Shown here piece by piece: positions 17,548-27,132 of a DNA stretch of 64,000 bases. The DNA comes from Sphingomonas sp. Leaf20. Lineage in GTDB: Bacteria > Pseudomonadota > Alphaproteobacteria > Sphingomonadales > Sphingomonadaceae. Every line of letters starts with the position of its first letter. Position 1 is the stretch's first letter. The stretch covers positions 700,497 through 764,496 of the forward strand of contig NZ_LMKN01000009.1 in NCBI RefSeq assembly GCF_001421535.1. The letters are read 5' to 3'. The position numbers and the translations under genes were made by a program. The notes beneath the pieces are model-generated. The model did no database searches. It was not told the origin of the DNA and saw nothing but the letters and a program-made list of their open reading frames with translations.

Positions 17548-17726
17548 GAGACAGCCGGCATCTATAATTTGCCATCGTTGCCAAGCCGACTGTCAATCCT
17601 ACGACACCTCAAGATATCGTCACTGTACGCCGCGTCATGTGTAAATACGTTCACAAGATCAAGACACATCATTTGGTCGGACGTGAGAAGCTGTCAACAA
17701 TTCAGCAGACCGGAAGTTTTCGCTCC

Positions 17727-18977
17727 TCACGTCATGATTTGCCCCTTGGTATGCTGCAATGGCCATCGGCGGCCGAACAATGTCAAAAGCATTTGAAATA
17801 ACGCCGCAAGGATTAGCGCGACGGACACACCGCATGCCTGCGCCACCAGACCGAAGACTCCGCTACCCAGCGCGATCCCGGCAAAGGTCGCCATCTGGTA
17901 AAGCGCGAGGCTGCGCGCCAGCATCATGGGCGGTGCCGACATCTGGACCGCCACGTTGAAGGTCGACAGCGCCAGCACGGTCCCCGCCCCAGCGGCTAGA
18001 AGCGCCACGCCCGTCGCGATGAAACCGAGATCGGCCGCGATGCCGATCGCGCCACAGGCGACACCCATCGATGCGATCCGTACGGTAGTCTCGTTCGATA
18101 GCGACTGCCGGACCCATCGGCTGACGAACGAGCCGAGGATCGATCCGAGGCCGAAGATCGCCAGCAACGTGCCGAAAACCCGCGCATCGCCACCGACCAG
18201 ATCGCGCGCGACGAGCGGCATCAACGCCAGGATCGCGCTGGACATGGTCCCGAACAAGCCGGCGCGGATCATGCTTATGCGCAGCGCCCGCGATCCCACC
18301 GCATACCGGACACCGCCGAGCATCGAGGCACCGATCTTCTGGCGATCGGGCAGCTTGCGCGCGGTTGGCCGTCACCGCGACAGGACGACGATAAGCCCCA
18401 CGAAGCTGATCGCGTTGACGACAAACGCCGCCGTCGCGCCTCCCGCGCTGACGATCACGCCGCCGACAGCAGGACCGACGGTCCGCGACAGGTTGAACCC
18501 CAGTCCATTGGCGACGATCGCGGCGGGGATGACGGGGCGTGGTACGAGGTCGCCGACCGAAGCCTGCCATGCCGGCGCATGAAAGGCCGCACCACAACCG
18601 AGCAGGAAGGTCATGCCGAGGAGCAGCGCCGGAGTCAGCCGATCGAGCCATCCCAGGATCGCCAATGCCAAAGCGACCAGCAGCATGAAGAGTTGCGCGC
18701 CAAGCATCAGACGGCGGCGGTCGCCATTGTCCGCGACCGCGCCCGCCAGCAGCGATACCAATACGATCGGCAGCGCCGCTGCGGTCTGCACGAGCGCGAC
18801 GTATTTTGCGCTGTGCGTCAATGCCAGCATGATCCAGGCGGCACCGACCGACTGTATCAGTCCGCCGAAATGCGACGCTGTGCTCGCCAACCAGACCGCG
18901 CGGAACACGGGAAAGGCGAACGGCGAGGTTGCGGTCGATGCGGCCGGGTCTTCGGCGGAAATACGCATGATAGCCAA
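17727..18977 (-). pseudogene. MFS transporter interrupted by an in-frame TGA
   Basis: Two pieces of one 12-helix MFS_3/EntS-like exporter lie in the same frame. The first (18977 to 18372) reads FRAVWLASTASHFGGLIQSV to FVGLIVVLSR, then TGA at 18374-18372. The same frame continues RPTARKLPDRQKIGASMLGG and on through six more helices to 17727. The length is the normal roughly 416 codons and no bases are missing. The TGA sits where related carriers often have Trp (TGG), so one G-to-A change explains it. It lies 58 bases downstream of an intact TonB receptor. It is either a recent nonsense mutation or a base-call error. Confidence 0.85.
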
Positions 18978-19035
18978 TCGTCCCGCCGCGTTAAGGCCCC
19001 GCGCACGGCCCGATCGGGGCTGTGCGTGGGTACGA

Positions 19036-21588
19036 TCAGAACCTGTATTTCATCTGGAGGCCATAGGTACGCAGGTCGGGAAGACCAACGATCAGCGCGG
19101 AATTGTAGGTGCTGTAGCGGAAGTTGTTGGTGAACACGCTGGCGTCCGCGATCGTCGTGTACGATCGGTTGTTGGTCACGTTGTTGACGAACGCTTCGAT
19201 CGAGAAGCCGTTCTGGCTGGCACCCGTCCGCAGGTTGATAGTGTTACTGACCCGCGTCTTGACCAGATTTGCGGCGTCCGCCCACATGCCCGACTTGAAC
19301 GAATAATCGACGCGCCCAAACCATGACGCGCCGTCCAGCCCGCCGATATCGCCGGTGTACTGGCCGCCCGCGGTCGCCGCATATTTCGACGTGTTCGGAT
19401 TTTCGTTACCGCTGAAATCTGTGATGCCGGAATAGGCGGTCACGGTCGCGTTCTGAAACTTCTTGATCTTGCTGTCGGTCAGCGCCGCCGAGAAGTTGAG
19501 CGCGATCGCCCGGGTAGCATTGAACGTGCCGTCCAGTTCGATGCCGCTCATGTCGACCGCGCCGGTATTCGCCGAGCCGCGAATGATCTGCGTGGTGTTG
19601 GTGACCGTGTCGACGACGTTCATCGTGATCGCGTTGATCTGGCTGCGCCACGGCGCGAAGTATCCGTCCAGCGACATCCGCAGCCTGTTGTCGAAGAAGC
19701 GGCCCTTGATGCCAATCTCGTAGTTCGTGACCTTTTCAGGGGAGACCGCCACGTTGATGCCCGCCGCGCTGGCCAGATTCTGCTGGGCCACGCTGTAGGT
19801 CAGGAAAGCGGTGTTGAAGAGACCCGGGTTCACGCCCTTCGAATAGGACGCATAGGCCATCACGGCCGGCGTCGCCTGATACTGGGCGATGAAACGGGGC
19901 AGGAAATTCTTGTAGTTCTGGTTCAGCAACTTCGATCCGCCGGCGTAGAAGCCCACGGGAACGAACAGATCGGTGGTCGCGGTATATCCGGTCGGCTGCG
20001 CATAGGCGTACAGCTTGTCGATCTGATAGCGACCCTCGGCATTGAGGGTCAGCTTGTCGGTGACCGCGTAGGACAGGCCATAGAACGCGCCGAAGGTACG
20101 CGACCGGGTGGCACCGCTGACGACCGAGGCATAGGCACCCGTACCGAGCGCGCCGTTGCCGCCGCCAAGACCGCCCTGCGAGAAGCTGTTCAGATAGCTC
20201 CCGCCGAAGCTCGCCTTGAACGGGCCGCCCTGATCGTAGCTGGCGCGCAACTCCTGCGAGAAATCGCGGTTGATGCGCTCGACCAGATAGGGAAAGTCGA
20301 AGTAGCTGCGACCGCCCGGGGTCAGGTTAGCGATCGTCGTGTCGCCGTAATTGTCGAGATCGGACAATTGGCTGTAGCGTTCGTTATTGTAGCTGGTCAG
20401 CGACGACAGCGTGACCCCGGTATCGCCGACCTCGTAATCGGCACCCAGATGCATGTGATAATAGCGTCGCACCAGACCATAGCCCTGAACGCCGTCGTCC
20501 GGATTGACCAGGCGGCCGTTCGGGTTGGCCAGAAAGTCCTGGATGACCGAGTCATTGGTCGTGTTGGACGAAGGCGTCGTGCTGCTGAGTTTCGGCGCCT
20601 TGCCGCAGAAGAACGGGTTCGAGACGGCGGCACCGGTGGGCGAGCGACCGGTCAGCGTGCAATTGGACTGGCCGGGCACGACCACCGCCCCGGCGGCGTT
20701 GGTGATGGTATAAGCCGAGATCAGACCCTGCGCGGGTGCCCCGTCCTTGTCCTCCGACAACAGCCCGAACGCCTTGATCGTCAGCCGGTCCGTCGGCTTG
20801 GCGACCAGCATGACCGTTCCGCTGTTGGTCTTCTGGTCGCCAAGCGTCTGGCCGGGCACCGCTTTGTTCTCATACGAACCGTTCTTCGAGAAGCGGTCGC
20901 CGCTGATCCGGAAGGTCAGCTTGTCGCCGAAGATCGGACCTTCGAGGTCGGCATGCAGCTTGTAGTTGTCGCGCGTGCCGATCATCCCGCCGACCGATCC
21001 GGCGAGCACATCACCTGGCACCTTGTTGACGACGTTGATCGCACCGGCGAACGTGCTGCGACCGAAATACGCGGCCTGCGGGCCTTTCAGGACTTCGACG
21101 CGCTCGGGGTCGCTGATCGAGGAGAAGGCGCTCGGCGAGGCGACCGGTGCGCCGTCGATGAACAACGCGGATGTCGGGTTCGTCGCCGCCGACGGGGTGA
21201 AGCCGCGGATGATGACCTGCTGGAACGAACGGTCGTTGCGACCCGCCGCGTTGTTGTTGACGTTCACGCCGGGGGTGAAGTTCGCGATGTCGTTGATCGT
21301 CGTGACGCCGCGTACCGCAAGGTCCTGACTCGACAGCGCGGTGACCGCGACCGGCGTCCGGAGAATGTCCTCGGACCGGCGGCGCGCGGTGATGACGATA
21401 TCGCCGCCCGGCGGCGCGTCGGCTTGCGGGGTAGCGTCGGTTGCGGTTGCGGTTGCGGTTGCGGTTGCGGTTGCGGGCTGCGGATCGGCCGTCTGGCCCG
21501 CGGCAGGCGCCGCTAAGAACGTAACGCCCATCATCAGGACGGGCACCAGCGCGGAAGTCGACCGTGCAGATTGCTTCAGTCTATTCAT
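19036..21588 (-). CDS. TonB-dependent outer-membrane receptor
   Basis: 850 residues, ATG at 21588 behind AAGGGG. A signal peptide ends near AAPAAGQ. A short (Ala-Thr)6 tract follows, then the TonB-box-like DIVITARRR and the plug domain (TPVAVTALSSQDL, VIIRGF, LFIDGAPV, RVEVLKGPQAAYFGRS). The 22-strand barrel ends in the usual aromatic LQMKYRF. It imports a scarce or bulky substrate with TonB energy. It ends a long co-oriented run of hydrolase, monooxygenase and transporter genes, so it probably takes up the compound that they degrade rather than iron. No anti-sigma or FecR partner is beside it. Confidence 0.94.
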   Translation of the reverse strand: MNRLKQSARSTSALVPVLMMGVTFLAAPAAGQTADPQPATATATATATATDATPQADAPPGGDIVITARRRSEDILRTPVAVTALSSQDLAVRGVTTINDIANFTPGVNVNNNAAGRNDRSFQQVIIRGFTPSAATNPTSALFIDGAPVASPSAFSSISDPERVEVLKGPQAAYFGRSTFAGAINVVNKVPGDVLAGSVGGMIGTRDNYKLHADLEGPIFGDKLTFRISGDRFSKNGSYENKAVPGQTLGDQKTNSGTVMLVAKPTDRLTIKAFGLLSEDKDGAPAQGLISAYTITNAAGAVVVPGQSNCTLTGRSPTGAAVSNPFFCGKAPKLSSTTPSSNTTNDSVIQDFLANPNGRLVNPDDGVQGYGLVRRYYHMHLGADYEVGDTGVTLSSLTSYNNERYSQLSDLDNYGDTTIANLTPGGRSYFDFPYLVERINRDFSQELRASYDQGGPFKASFGGSYLNSFSQGGLGGGNGALGTGAYASVVSGATRSRTFGAFYGLSYAVTDKLTLNAEGRYQIDKLYAYAQPTGYTATTDLFVPVGFYAGGSKLLNQNYKNFLPRFIAQYQATPAVMAYASYSKGVNPGLFNTAFLTYSVAQQNLASAAGINVAVSPEKVTNYEIGIKGRFFDNRLRMSLDGYFAPWRSQINAITMNVVDTVTNTTQIIRGSANTGAVDMSGIELDGTFNATRAIALNFSAALTDSKIKKFQNATVTAYSGITDFSGNENPNTSKYAATAGGQYTGDIGGLDGASWFGRVDYSFKSGMWADAANLVKTRVSNTINLRTGASQNGFSIEAFVNNVTNNRSYTTIADASVFTNNFRYSTYNSALIVGLPDLRTYGLQMKYRF
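21439..21474. repeat. Six tandem copies of a hexanucleotide inside the receptor gene
   Basis: GGTTGC is repeated six times on the + strand, which encodes Ala-Thr six times between the signal peptide and the TonB box. The unit is two codons, so slippage changes length without shifting the frame. The tract would act as an adjustable linker. Confidence 0.85.
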
Positions 21589-21869
21589 GAGAAATCCCCT
21601 TCAATACCAATTGATCGCAATCGATTCCCGACCAGGGAACGATCGCCCACCGAAAAAACGGTGGTCGCGAGTTCATGAACACGTCCTGCGGCCGGCTTTT
21701 CTGTCCGAGACCTGGCGCGATCCCGGCGATATGCTCTGCCCTATCGGCAATGATCGGGATGCTCGTGCACCCTTCTTTCGCGACGATCATGATATCGTCA
21801 CATGATTCCTATAAGACGGATGATGGACGTTGACCGCTGTGTGGATAGTGGGCGTCGCTGATCTCCGAC
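21589..21869. other. Gene-free interval before the TonB receptor
   Basis: 281 bases between the end of a hydrolase gene and the receptor start; both are on the - strand. It should hold the receptor promoter. One small hairpin (CCACCG, six A, CGGTGG at 21647-21664) lies in the likely leader. On the - strand its loop is six T. I see no further gene; the open frames here are short and lack a plausible start or composition. Confidence 0.5.
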
Positions 21870-22844
21870 TCAGTGCGCGGGGACGGTCCTGTCGAGGAAC
21901 GTCTTGATATCCTGCGCGAACCGGTCGGGGATTTCCCACATCGGCCAGTGACCGACATTTGGGTAGCGCACGAGGTCGACATGCGTGTTGGCGAAGCGCC
22001 TGACCGACGCCTCCGCCCCTTGCGCGATGACGGTATCGCGCTCGCACCATTGCAGCAGCACCGGCGCGCGGATCGTCCCGGCGATCGCACCGACATCGGT
22101 CGTCTTGAACAACTCGGCGTTCGATTTCAGGAACGATTGCTGGCGCGCGACCGCACCCGGCAGGTTCGCCTGATCATACATCATCCGGGTCAGGTACGGC
22201 GGCACGTCCCAGCCGGGATGCGACGTGTCCTGGAATACCCATTTGTAGAAGATCTTCGGATGATAATCGGGCAGCACCGCCTTGTTGAACGCCATCATCG
22301 TCCGGATCTTCCAGTCGACCGCGCGGGTCTGGCTGGGGCGTTCAAGCGGCAGGATCGAGAACGCCATCGCGGTGATCCGCTCCGGGTGGCCCGACGCATA
22401 TTGCAGTGCGACGTTCGACCCGTTCGAGGTCGCGATCACCGCGATCTTCGAAATGGCCAATCGGTCGAGCACGCCGCCGACCAACTCCGCGGCGCGTGCG
22501 GTCGTATAGAGGGCCTTGGGATCGAGGCCGCTCAGGCCATAGGGTGGCCAGTCCATCCGGACGATCGTGTAATAGGGCTTTAGCCGCTCGACGAGCGGAT
22601 CCCATTCGTGGAGGTTGACGCCGGTGCCGTGCAGCATCAGCACCGGTGGCCCCTTCCCCTCGACCCGGACATGCACGTCGATGCCGTCGATCTTGAGGAA
22701 CTGCGACGGTGCGCTCGCATAGCGCTCGACCAACGCGGCGCGGTCGCTGGCGAACCACCCGGCACGGGCGGGCACGTACCAGGCGAGCCCGACGAACAGC
22801 AACAGCGCGACGACGCCTGACGCGCCCTTGATCCAGGAGGTCAT
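21870..22844 (-). CDS. Membrane-anchored alpha/beta hydrolase
   Basis: 324 residues from the ATG at 22844, behind TAGGAA. Residues 11-24 (VVALLLFVGLAWYV) form one N-terminal helix, so it is probably anchored in the inner membrane facing the periplasm. LMLHGTGVNLHEWD is the oxyanion loop, and the nucleophile Ser140 is in ATSNG instead of GxSxG, with Asn after Ser. LLQWCERDTV and NVGHWPMWE supply the acid and His. It shares the WPPYGLSG-type segment with the third hydrolase upstream (QPPTGLSG), so these two are paralogues. It is the third of three hydrolase genes in a row. Confidence 0.87.
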   Translation of the reverse strand: MTSWIKGASGVVALLLFVGLAWYVPARAGWFASDRAALVERYASAPSQFLKIDGIDVHVRVEGKGPPVLMLHGTGVNLHEWDPLVERLKPYYTIVRMDWPPYGLSGLDPKALYTTARAAELVGGVLDRLAISKIAVIATSNGSNVALQYASGHPERITAMAFSILPLERPSQTRAVDWKIRTMMAFNKAVLPDYHPKIFYKWVFQDTSHPGWDVPPYLTRMMYDQANLPGAVARQQSFLKSNAELFKTTDVGAIAGTIRAPVLLQWCERDTVIAQGAEASVRRFANTHVDLVRYPNVGHWPMWEIPDRFAQDIKTFLDRTVPAH

Positions 22845-22853
22845 CAACAATTC

Positions 22854-23762
22854 CTAACGCGTGGCCGGCGAATGGACGTCGTCCACGAAACGGGAGAGCG
22901 CAGCATCGAACGCGACCGGCGTATCGGCGCTGACGGTATGGCCGGCATCGGCAAAGGCGAGCACGCGACCGTGCGGAAGGCTGGCGGCGAGCGTCTGCAG
23001 CCCGGCGACCGGCATCGCCGCATCCTTGCCGCCGACCACGAACACCACGGGAAGCGGCAGCTTTCCCGCCATGTCGGCATTGTCGATGCGAAAACCGCGC
23101 ATCGCTCTGCGGCTATAGACCGGCCAGCTGAACTGCTGCCGCGCCCAGGCCGCGCGGGTCGCAGGCGACAGCGCGCTGCCCGACATGAACGGCACGAGCG
23201 CATCGCCGCCAGCCGCGAACCGGTCGAGGTCGCCCGACATCAGGTCCGTGTTGGCCCGCCCGTAAGCCGGGTCCGCGCGCACGACCTTGTTCGCGGGAAT
23301 CAGACCGCCGGTGGTCGACACCATCATCAGTCCCGCGAGCGATCCCGTCCCGTATTTCCGGACATAATCGACGGCGGCATAGCCCCCCATCGACCACGCG
23401 ACGATCGTCGGCCGGTCGAGCTTGGCCGCGGCAATGACCGCGGCGAGATCGTCGGCCCACAACCCTGTGTCGGCATACGCCTCCTCGCGCCATGGCTTGC
23501 CGGACGCGCCGTGCCCGCGCAGGTCGAACGCTACGAAGTGAAAGCGCCTGGCGAGTTCGGCATCGGCCTCCTGCGGCGCCCAATATTCCTTCGAGAAGCC
23601 CGCGCCATGGATCAGCACCACCGCGGGCCCCGCCCGATTGCCCCATTCCTCCATCGCGATCGGCAGGCCGCCGCCGCCCTCTACGAAACGCACGTCCGCA
23701 CCATGAGCGGCCGACGCGAACAGCAGCGCGGCCGCTGCAATCGCACGCGAAACGCGGATCAT
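22854..23762 (-). CDS. Exported alpha/beta hydrolase
   Basis: 302 residues. MIRVSRAIAAAALLFASAAH is a signal peptide with a likely cleavage after HGA, giving a periplasmic enzyme. LIHGAGFSKEYW is the oxyanion loop, AFDLRGHGAS follows, and WSMGG holds nucleophile Ser124. VVGGKDAAMP and DAGHTVSAD supply Asp and His. The ATG overlaps the stop of the gene before it (ATGA). It acts in the same compartment as its two hydrolase neighbours, so stepwise ester or amide cleavage outside the cytoplasm is a fair inference. Confidence 0.87.
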   Translation of the reverse strand: MIRVSRAIAAAALLFASAAHGADVRFVEGGGGLPIAMEEWGNRAGPAVVLIHGAGFSKEYWAPQEADAELARRFHFVAFDLRGHGASGKPWREEAYADTGLWADDLAAVIAAAKLDRPTIVAWSMGGYAAVDYVRKYGTGSLAGLMMVSTTGGLIPANKVVRADPAYGRANTDLMSGDLDRFAAGGDALVPFMSGSALSPATRAAWARQQFSWPVYSRRAMRGFRIDNADMAGKLPLPVVFVVGGKDAAMPVAGLQTLAASLPHGRVLAFADAGHTVSADTPVAFDAALSRFVDDVHSPATR

Positions 23763-24748
23763 GGTCGGATCGCCTGCAGATAGGCATCGACCATCAGCGC
23801 AAACCGGTGCGGGACCTCCATCGGCGGATAATGGCCGACGTCTGGCATGCCGACGAAGCTGATTGCGGACGCGGAATCGAGATGCGCGACGAGCGCCCTC
23901 CCCTCGGTCGGCGTCATCACCGGATCATGCATGCCCCACAGGATCAGCACCCGCGCCTTCACGCTGTGCAGCCGCGCCATCGTCGTCTGCCCATCTGCGG
24001 TCAGCGCGTGCAGCTTGAACTTGTTGGGTTCGGCGACGCGCAGGTTGCTGCGATAATAATAGTCGACCGTCGCGGCGCTGAGCCGGCTCTGGTCGCCGTA
24101 CAGGAACGCAAGATAGGCCTGCCAGAAATCACGGCCCTCGATCCCCGTCGCCTTGGCGGCCGCGAGCGAAGCGTCGAGCGCCGGCGTCGACGGCAGTTTC
24201 AGGTTGGTTACCGAATCCGACGGCGTGTTCGACAGCACCAGCGCCGCGACGCGCTCGGGATAGGTCGCGGCGAAATAATAGGCGAGCGTGCCGCCGCTCG
24301 ACACACCGACCAGCGTCACCTTCGGGATCTTCAGCGCGTCGAGAAAGGCGGCGGTGAACGCTTCGGGCGCACCGATTCGGGCAACCACCGCGTCGGAAAC
24401 CGGTCCCGACAGCCCGGTCGGCGGCTGGTCGAACCGGACGACGCGGTACTTCGCCTTCAGTTCGGCGGCGATGCCGTCCCACGCGTCCAGCGTGCTGCGC
24501 GATCCGTGCAGCAGGAGCAGCACCGGTCCGCGACCTTCGTCTCGGTAACGGACATGGACCCCGGCCACATCGATGTAGCGATCGCCCGGCCGGCCAAGCT
24601 CGATACGCAATTGTTCGACGGTCAGGCGCGTCGGTACGTCAACTGGTACGCCAATTGTTACGGGGGTCGGTACAGGAGCCGGTACCGCTGCGATCAGCGT
24701 TACCGCCGCCCCGGCGAGCCCAATTATCGATCGAACCGAAATCTTCAT
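23759..24748 (-). CDS. Exported alpha/beta hydrolase, paralogue of the 21870 gene
   Basis: 329 residues from the ATG at 24748; the open frame runs further upstream, but that part shows no protein-like signal. The first 25 residues (KISVRSIIGLAGAAVTLIAA) form a signal peptide or anchor, followed by a Pro/Val-rich linker. LLLHGSRSTLDAWD is the oxyanion loop, GVSSGG carries Ser150, LILWGMHDPVM the acid and DVGHYPPMEV the His. Its stop overlaps the next hydrolase start. Some 111 bases without a visible gene separate it from the transporter upstream. Confidence 0.86.
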   Translation of the reverse strand: MKISVRSIIGLAGAAVTLIAAVPAPVPTPVTIGVPVDVPTRLTVEQLRIELGRPGDRYIDVAGVHVRYRDEGRGPVLLLLHGSRSTLDAWDGIAAELKAKYRVVRFDQPPTGLSGPVSDAVVARIGAPEAFTAAFLDALKIPKVTLVGVSSGGTLAYYFAATYPERVAALVLSNTPSDSVTNLKLPSTPALDASLAAAKATGIEGRDFWQAYLAFLYGDQSRLSAATVDYYYRSNLRVAEPNKFKLHALTADGQTTMARLHSVKARVLILWGMHDPVMTPTEGRALVAHLDSASAISFVGMPDVGHYPPMEVPHRFALMVDAYLQAIRP

Positions 24749-24859
24749 GCGCGGGTCCTTGGCTGCGATACGGGTGCCGGGCGTGCTGAACGAACCGTGG
24801 GAAGCCTGTTTGCCCTGCCGTCCGGCTTCTCGGCGGAGCATGCCGGAGTTGCCTGCCGC

Positions 24860-26287
24860 CTATGCTTGTTCCTGACCTGGATCAATCTCAGGGCGACGTA
24901 CGACGTCGCTCCGTCCCCCGAGCGGATAGAGCGTCATGAACACCGCGTTGCAGGCGTAGAGAACCACCGGCAGCACCGCGAACGCGACGTAGAGCGAGGT
25001 AATCGCCGATGCTGGCTGCGTGACCAGCTGTCCGTTCTTGGTCGGCATGTAATGGGCGTAACCCAGATAGACGCCGACCAGTCCGACGCCGAACGCGAAC
25101 GCGGTCTTCTCGATCACCGCTATCACGCTCGACAACAGCCCCTCGCGGTGCCGCCCGGTCATGTCGCGATCATAGGCCAGCGTATCGCCAAGCATCGAGA
25201 TCGACAGCAGGATCATCCCACCCGAGCCGAACCCGGCGAAGATCGCGCGTGCGACCAGCCCGGCATCGGTGATCGACGCATCTGCGGTCAGCCAACTCAG
25301 CGACACCGCGCACATGCAGGCTACACCGATCAGATACGCGTTGCGCTTGCCCATCCGCCGTTCGAACCACAGCCAGACCGGCATCGACAGCGCCACCGTG
25401 ATGTTGCTGGCGATCGCGAACTTGATCTGGCCCGCGTAGCCGACCTTCAGCACGTTGAGCATGAACAGCAGGCTGGTCGTCGCCGCGCTCGCGAACGACA
25501 GGAACTGGAAGACCTTCGCGCCGACCAGCAGCATGAACGGCCGGTTGAGCAGGATGAGGCGGAACTGGCTGCCGTCCATGTGCGGCGCATGCGGTTTGGG
25601 CTCTAGCTCGGGCGCGTTGGCGGTGCCGAAGAACGACGCGGTCATCGCCGAGACGATCACCAGCGCCATGACGAAGCCCATCACCATATAGCCGCGCGCG
25701 CCACCGCCGCCCCAGCTGATGATCCCGGCGGTCCCGGCGATCGCGATCAGCTGGCCTATCGACACGAACACCGTGCGGAACGACAACAGCCGCGAGCGTT
25801 CGTATTTCGACTCCGTCATCTCGGACGGCATCGCCATGTACGGCACGTTGAACAACGAATAGCCGGTCGAATAAAGAATCAGCGCGACCAGCATATAGAG
25901 TGTGACCATAGTGTCGCTCATGACGGGCGGCGCGAAGATCATCAGGAACGAGCCGGCGGACACGACCGCGCCGAACAACAGGAACGGGCGCCGCCGGCCC
26001 CATCGACTGCGCGTCCGGTCGCTCATCGTGCCGACCAGTATGTCGGCGAACACGTCGTACAGCTTCGACACCATCAACAGGTATCCGGCGATCTCCGGCG
26101 ACTTGCCGAGCACCGTCGTCATCAGCGCGGGAAAATAGGCGGTGACTGCGTTGAGCATTACCGAGACGCCGACCGTGCCGACCCCGAAGCCGAGGCAGGT
26201 TCGCATCGACAATCGGGTGTCTGCCGCGGAGATCGGCGCGGAGGCAGGCAAAGTTGCCGTCATGGTCTGTGATCCTGCGCCGTTCAT
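24860..26287 (-). CDS. MFS transporter of the GPH (MelB-like) type
   Basis: 475 residues, ATG in an ATGA overlap with the hydrolase before it. Twelve hydrophobic segments are present. YDVFADILVGTMSDRTRSRW is the GPH-type cytosolic loop after helix 2, and FNVPYMAMPSEMTESKYERS is the signature after helix 4. This family carries sugars, glycosides and related organic solutes by cation symport. The gene sits between hydrolase genes, so it probably moves the substrate or a released product across the inner membrane. Confidence 0.9.
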   Translation of the reverse strand: MNGAGSQTMTATLPASAPISAADTRLSMRTCLGFGVGTVGVSVMLNAVTAYFPALMTTVLGKSPEIAGYLLMVSKLYDVFADILVGTMSDRTRSRWGRRRPFLLFGAVVSAGSFLMIFAPPVMSDTMVTLYMLVALILYSTGYSLFNVPYMAMPSEMTESKYERSRLLSFRTVFVSIGQLIAIAGTAGIISWGGGGARGYMVMGFVMALVIVSAMTASFFGTANAPELEPKPHAPHMDGSQFRLILLNRPFMLLVGAKVFQFLSFASAATTSLLFMLNVLKVGYAGQIKFAIASNITVALSMPVWLWFERRMGKRNAYLIGVACMCAVSLSWLTADASITDAGLVARAIFAGFGSGGMILLSISMLGDTLAYDRDMTGRHREGLLSSVIAVIEKTAFAFGVGLVGVYLGYAHYMPTKNGQLVTQPASAITSLYVAFAVLPVVLYACNAVFMTLYPLGGRSDVVRRPEIDPGQEQA

Positions 26288-27132
26288 GCTGGCGTATCGA
26301 GGAAGGCGGTGATCGCACCAGCCTTGGCTGCGGGATCGGAGGCGACTGCAGCCATCGTCGCGCGGGGAATGGCGGCGGCGGCGGCGGCGACCGAGGCGTT
26401 GAGGACCGCGAGTTCGCTGTCTGCCTTGAGCAGCAGCACCGGTGCCTCGATGAGCGGCATACGCTCAAGCGCACGGTACCGGAACGCCGCCAGATACGGC
26501 AGCGGATAGGTATCGAGCGCCTTGAGGACATCGAGCGCCGCGTCGTGCAGGATCTGCGGCGACGGCATCGGCCCGTTGAGGCGGTTGGCCGGGATCTTTT
26601 CGAAATGCGGGAAGAACAGCGCCTGATCGCGGACGAAGTTGAACGCCCAATTCAGATGCATGCCATATTGGTCGGGAACGATCTTCGGCGCATAATTCGC
26701 GAGGATCTTGTCGCGCATCGCGTCGCCGTAATCGGTGATGCCGTCGAGCACCGCATGCACGATCCGGTCGGGATAGGCGGCCGCCAGTTCGCACGCGATC
26801 CGCGCGCCGGTATGCGTGCCGTACACGTCGAACCGATCGATGCCCATCGCATCGGCAAGGCGGACGACGCTGTCGGCGAAATAGGCGATGTCGGGCTCAA
26901 GCTGCGCGGGCGCGGGGGAGTCGCCGTTGCCCAGCGTGTCGGGCGCGATCACCGTCCGCCCCTGCGCTGCGAGCGCCTGCATCAACGGCGCCATCCAGCG
27001 TGACGACGAGGGCGAGGCGTGGAACAGGAACAGCGGCACGTGCACCGGATCGGCGGCGACTATCTGCCGCAGGTGGACCTGCCCCTCGTCGATCGAGACG
27101 AACGCGCGTTCGATCCGGTGCGAGGCGATCAT
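26284..27132 (-). CDS. Alpha/beta hydrolase with His at the nucleophile elbow
   Basis: 282 residues from the ATG at 27132, which overlaps the LLM monooxygenase stop. The fold is normal (LFLFHASPSSSRWM, then VIAPDTLGNGDSPAP and LLLKADSELAV). The elbow reads VYGTHTGAR, so His107 stands where Ser, Asp or Cys is expected. A second protein in this window (33023-33922) has the same GxHTG, with an HQTPASS loop matching HASPSSS. The change is therefore a subfamily trait, not an error. Serine-hydrolase chemistry looks excluded; a lyase, cofactor-free or binding role is possible. Confidence 0.82.
   Translation of the reverse strand: MIASHRIERAFVSIDEGQVHLRQIVAADPVHVPLFLFHASPSSSRWMAPLMQALAAQGRTVIAPDTLGNGDSPAPAQLEPDIAYFADSVVRLADAMGIDRFDVYGTHTGARIACELAAAYPDRIVHAVLDGITDYGDAMRDKILANYAPKIVPDQYGMHLNWAFNFVRDQALFFPHFEKIPANRLNGPMPSPQILHDAALDVLKALDTYPLPYLAAFRYRALERMPLIEAPVLLLKADSELAVLNASVAAAAAAIPRATMAAVASDPAAKAGAITAFLDTPA

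Noticed and set aside
16802..17596. 264-codon - strand frame overlapping the receptor remnant and M81 start
   Set aside because: It is in another frame from both, lacks domain signal, and crosses the palindrome and the M81 signal peptide.
18372..18374. The TGA in the MFS gene as a selenocysteine or programmed readthrough codon
   Set aside because: MFS carriers are not selenoproteins, no SECIS-like hairpin follows, and a Trp codon one base away explains the site.
21439..21474. Hexanucleotide repeat as a CRISPR or mobile-element repeat
   Set aside because: The units are contiguous without spacers and encode an in-frame Ala-Thr tract.
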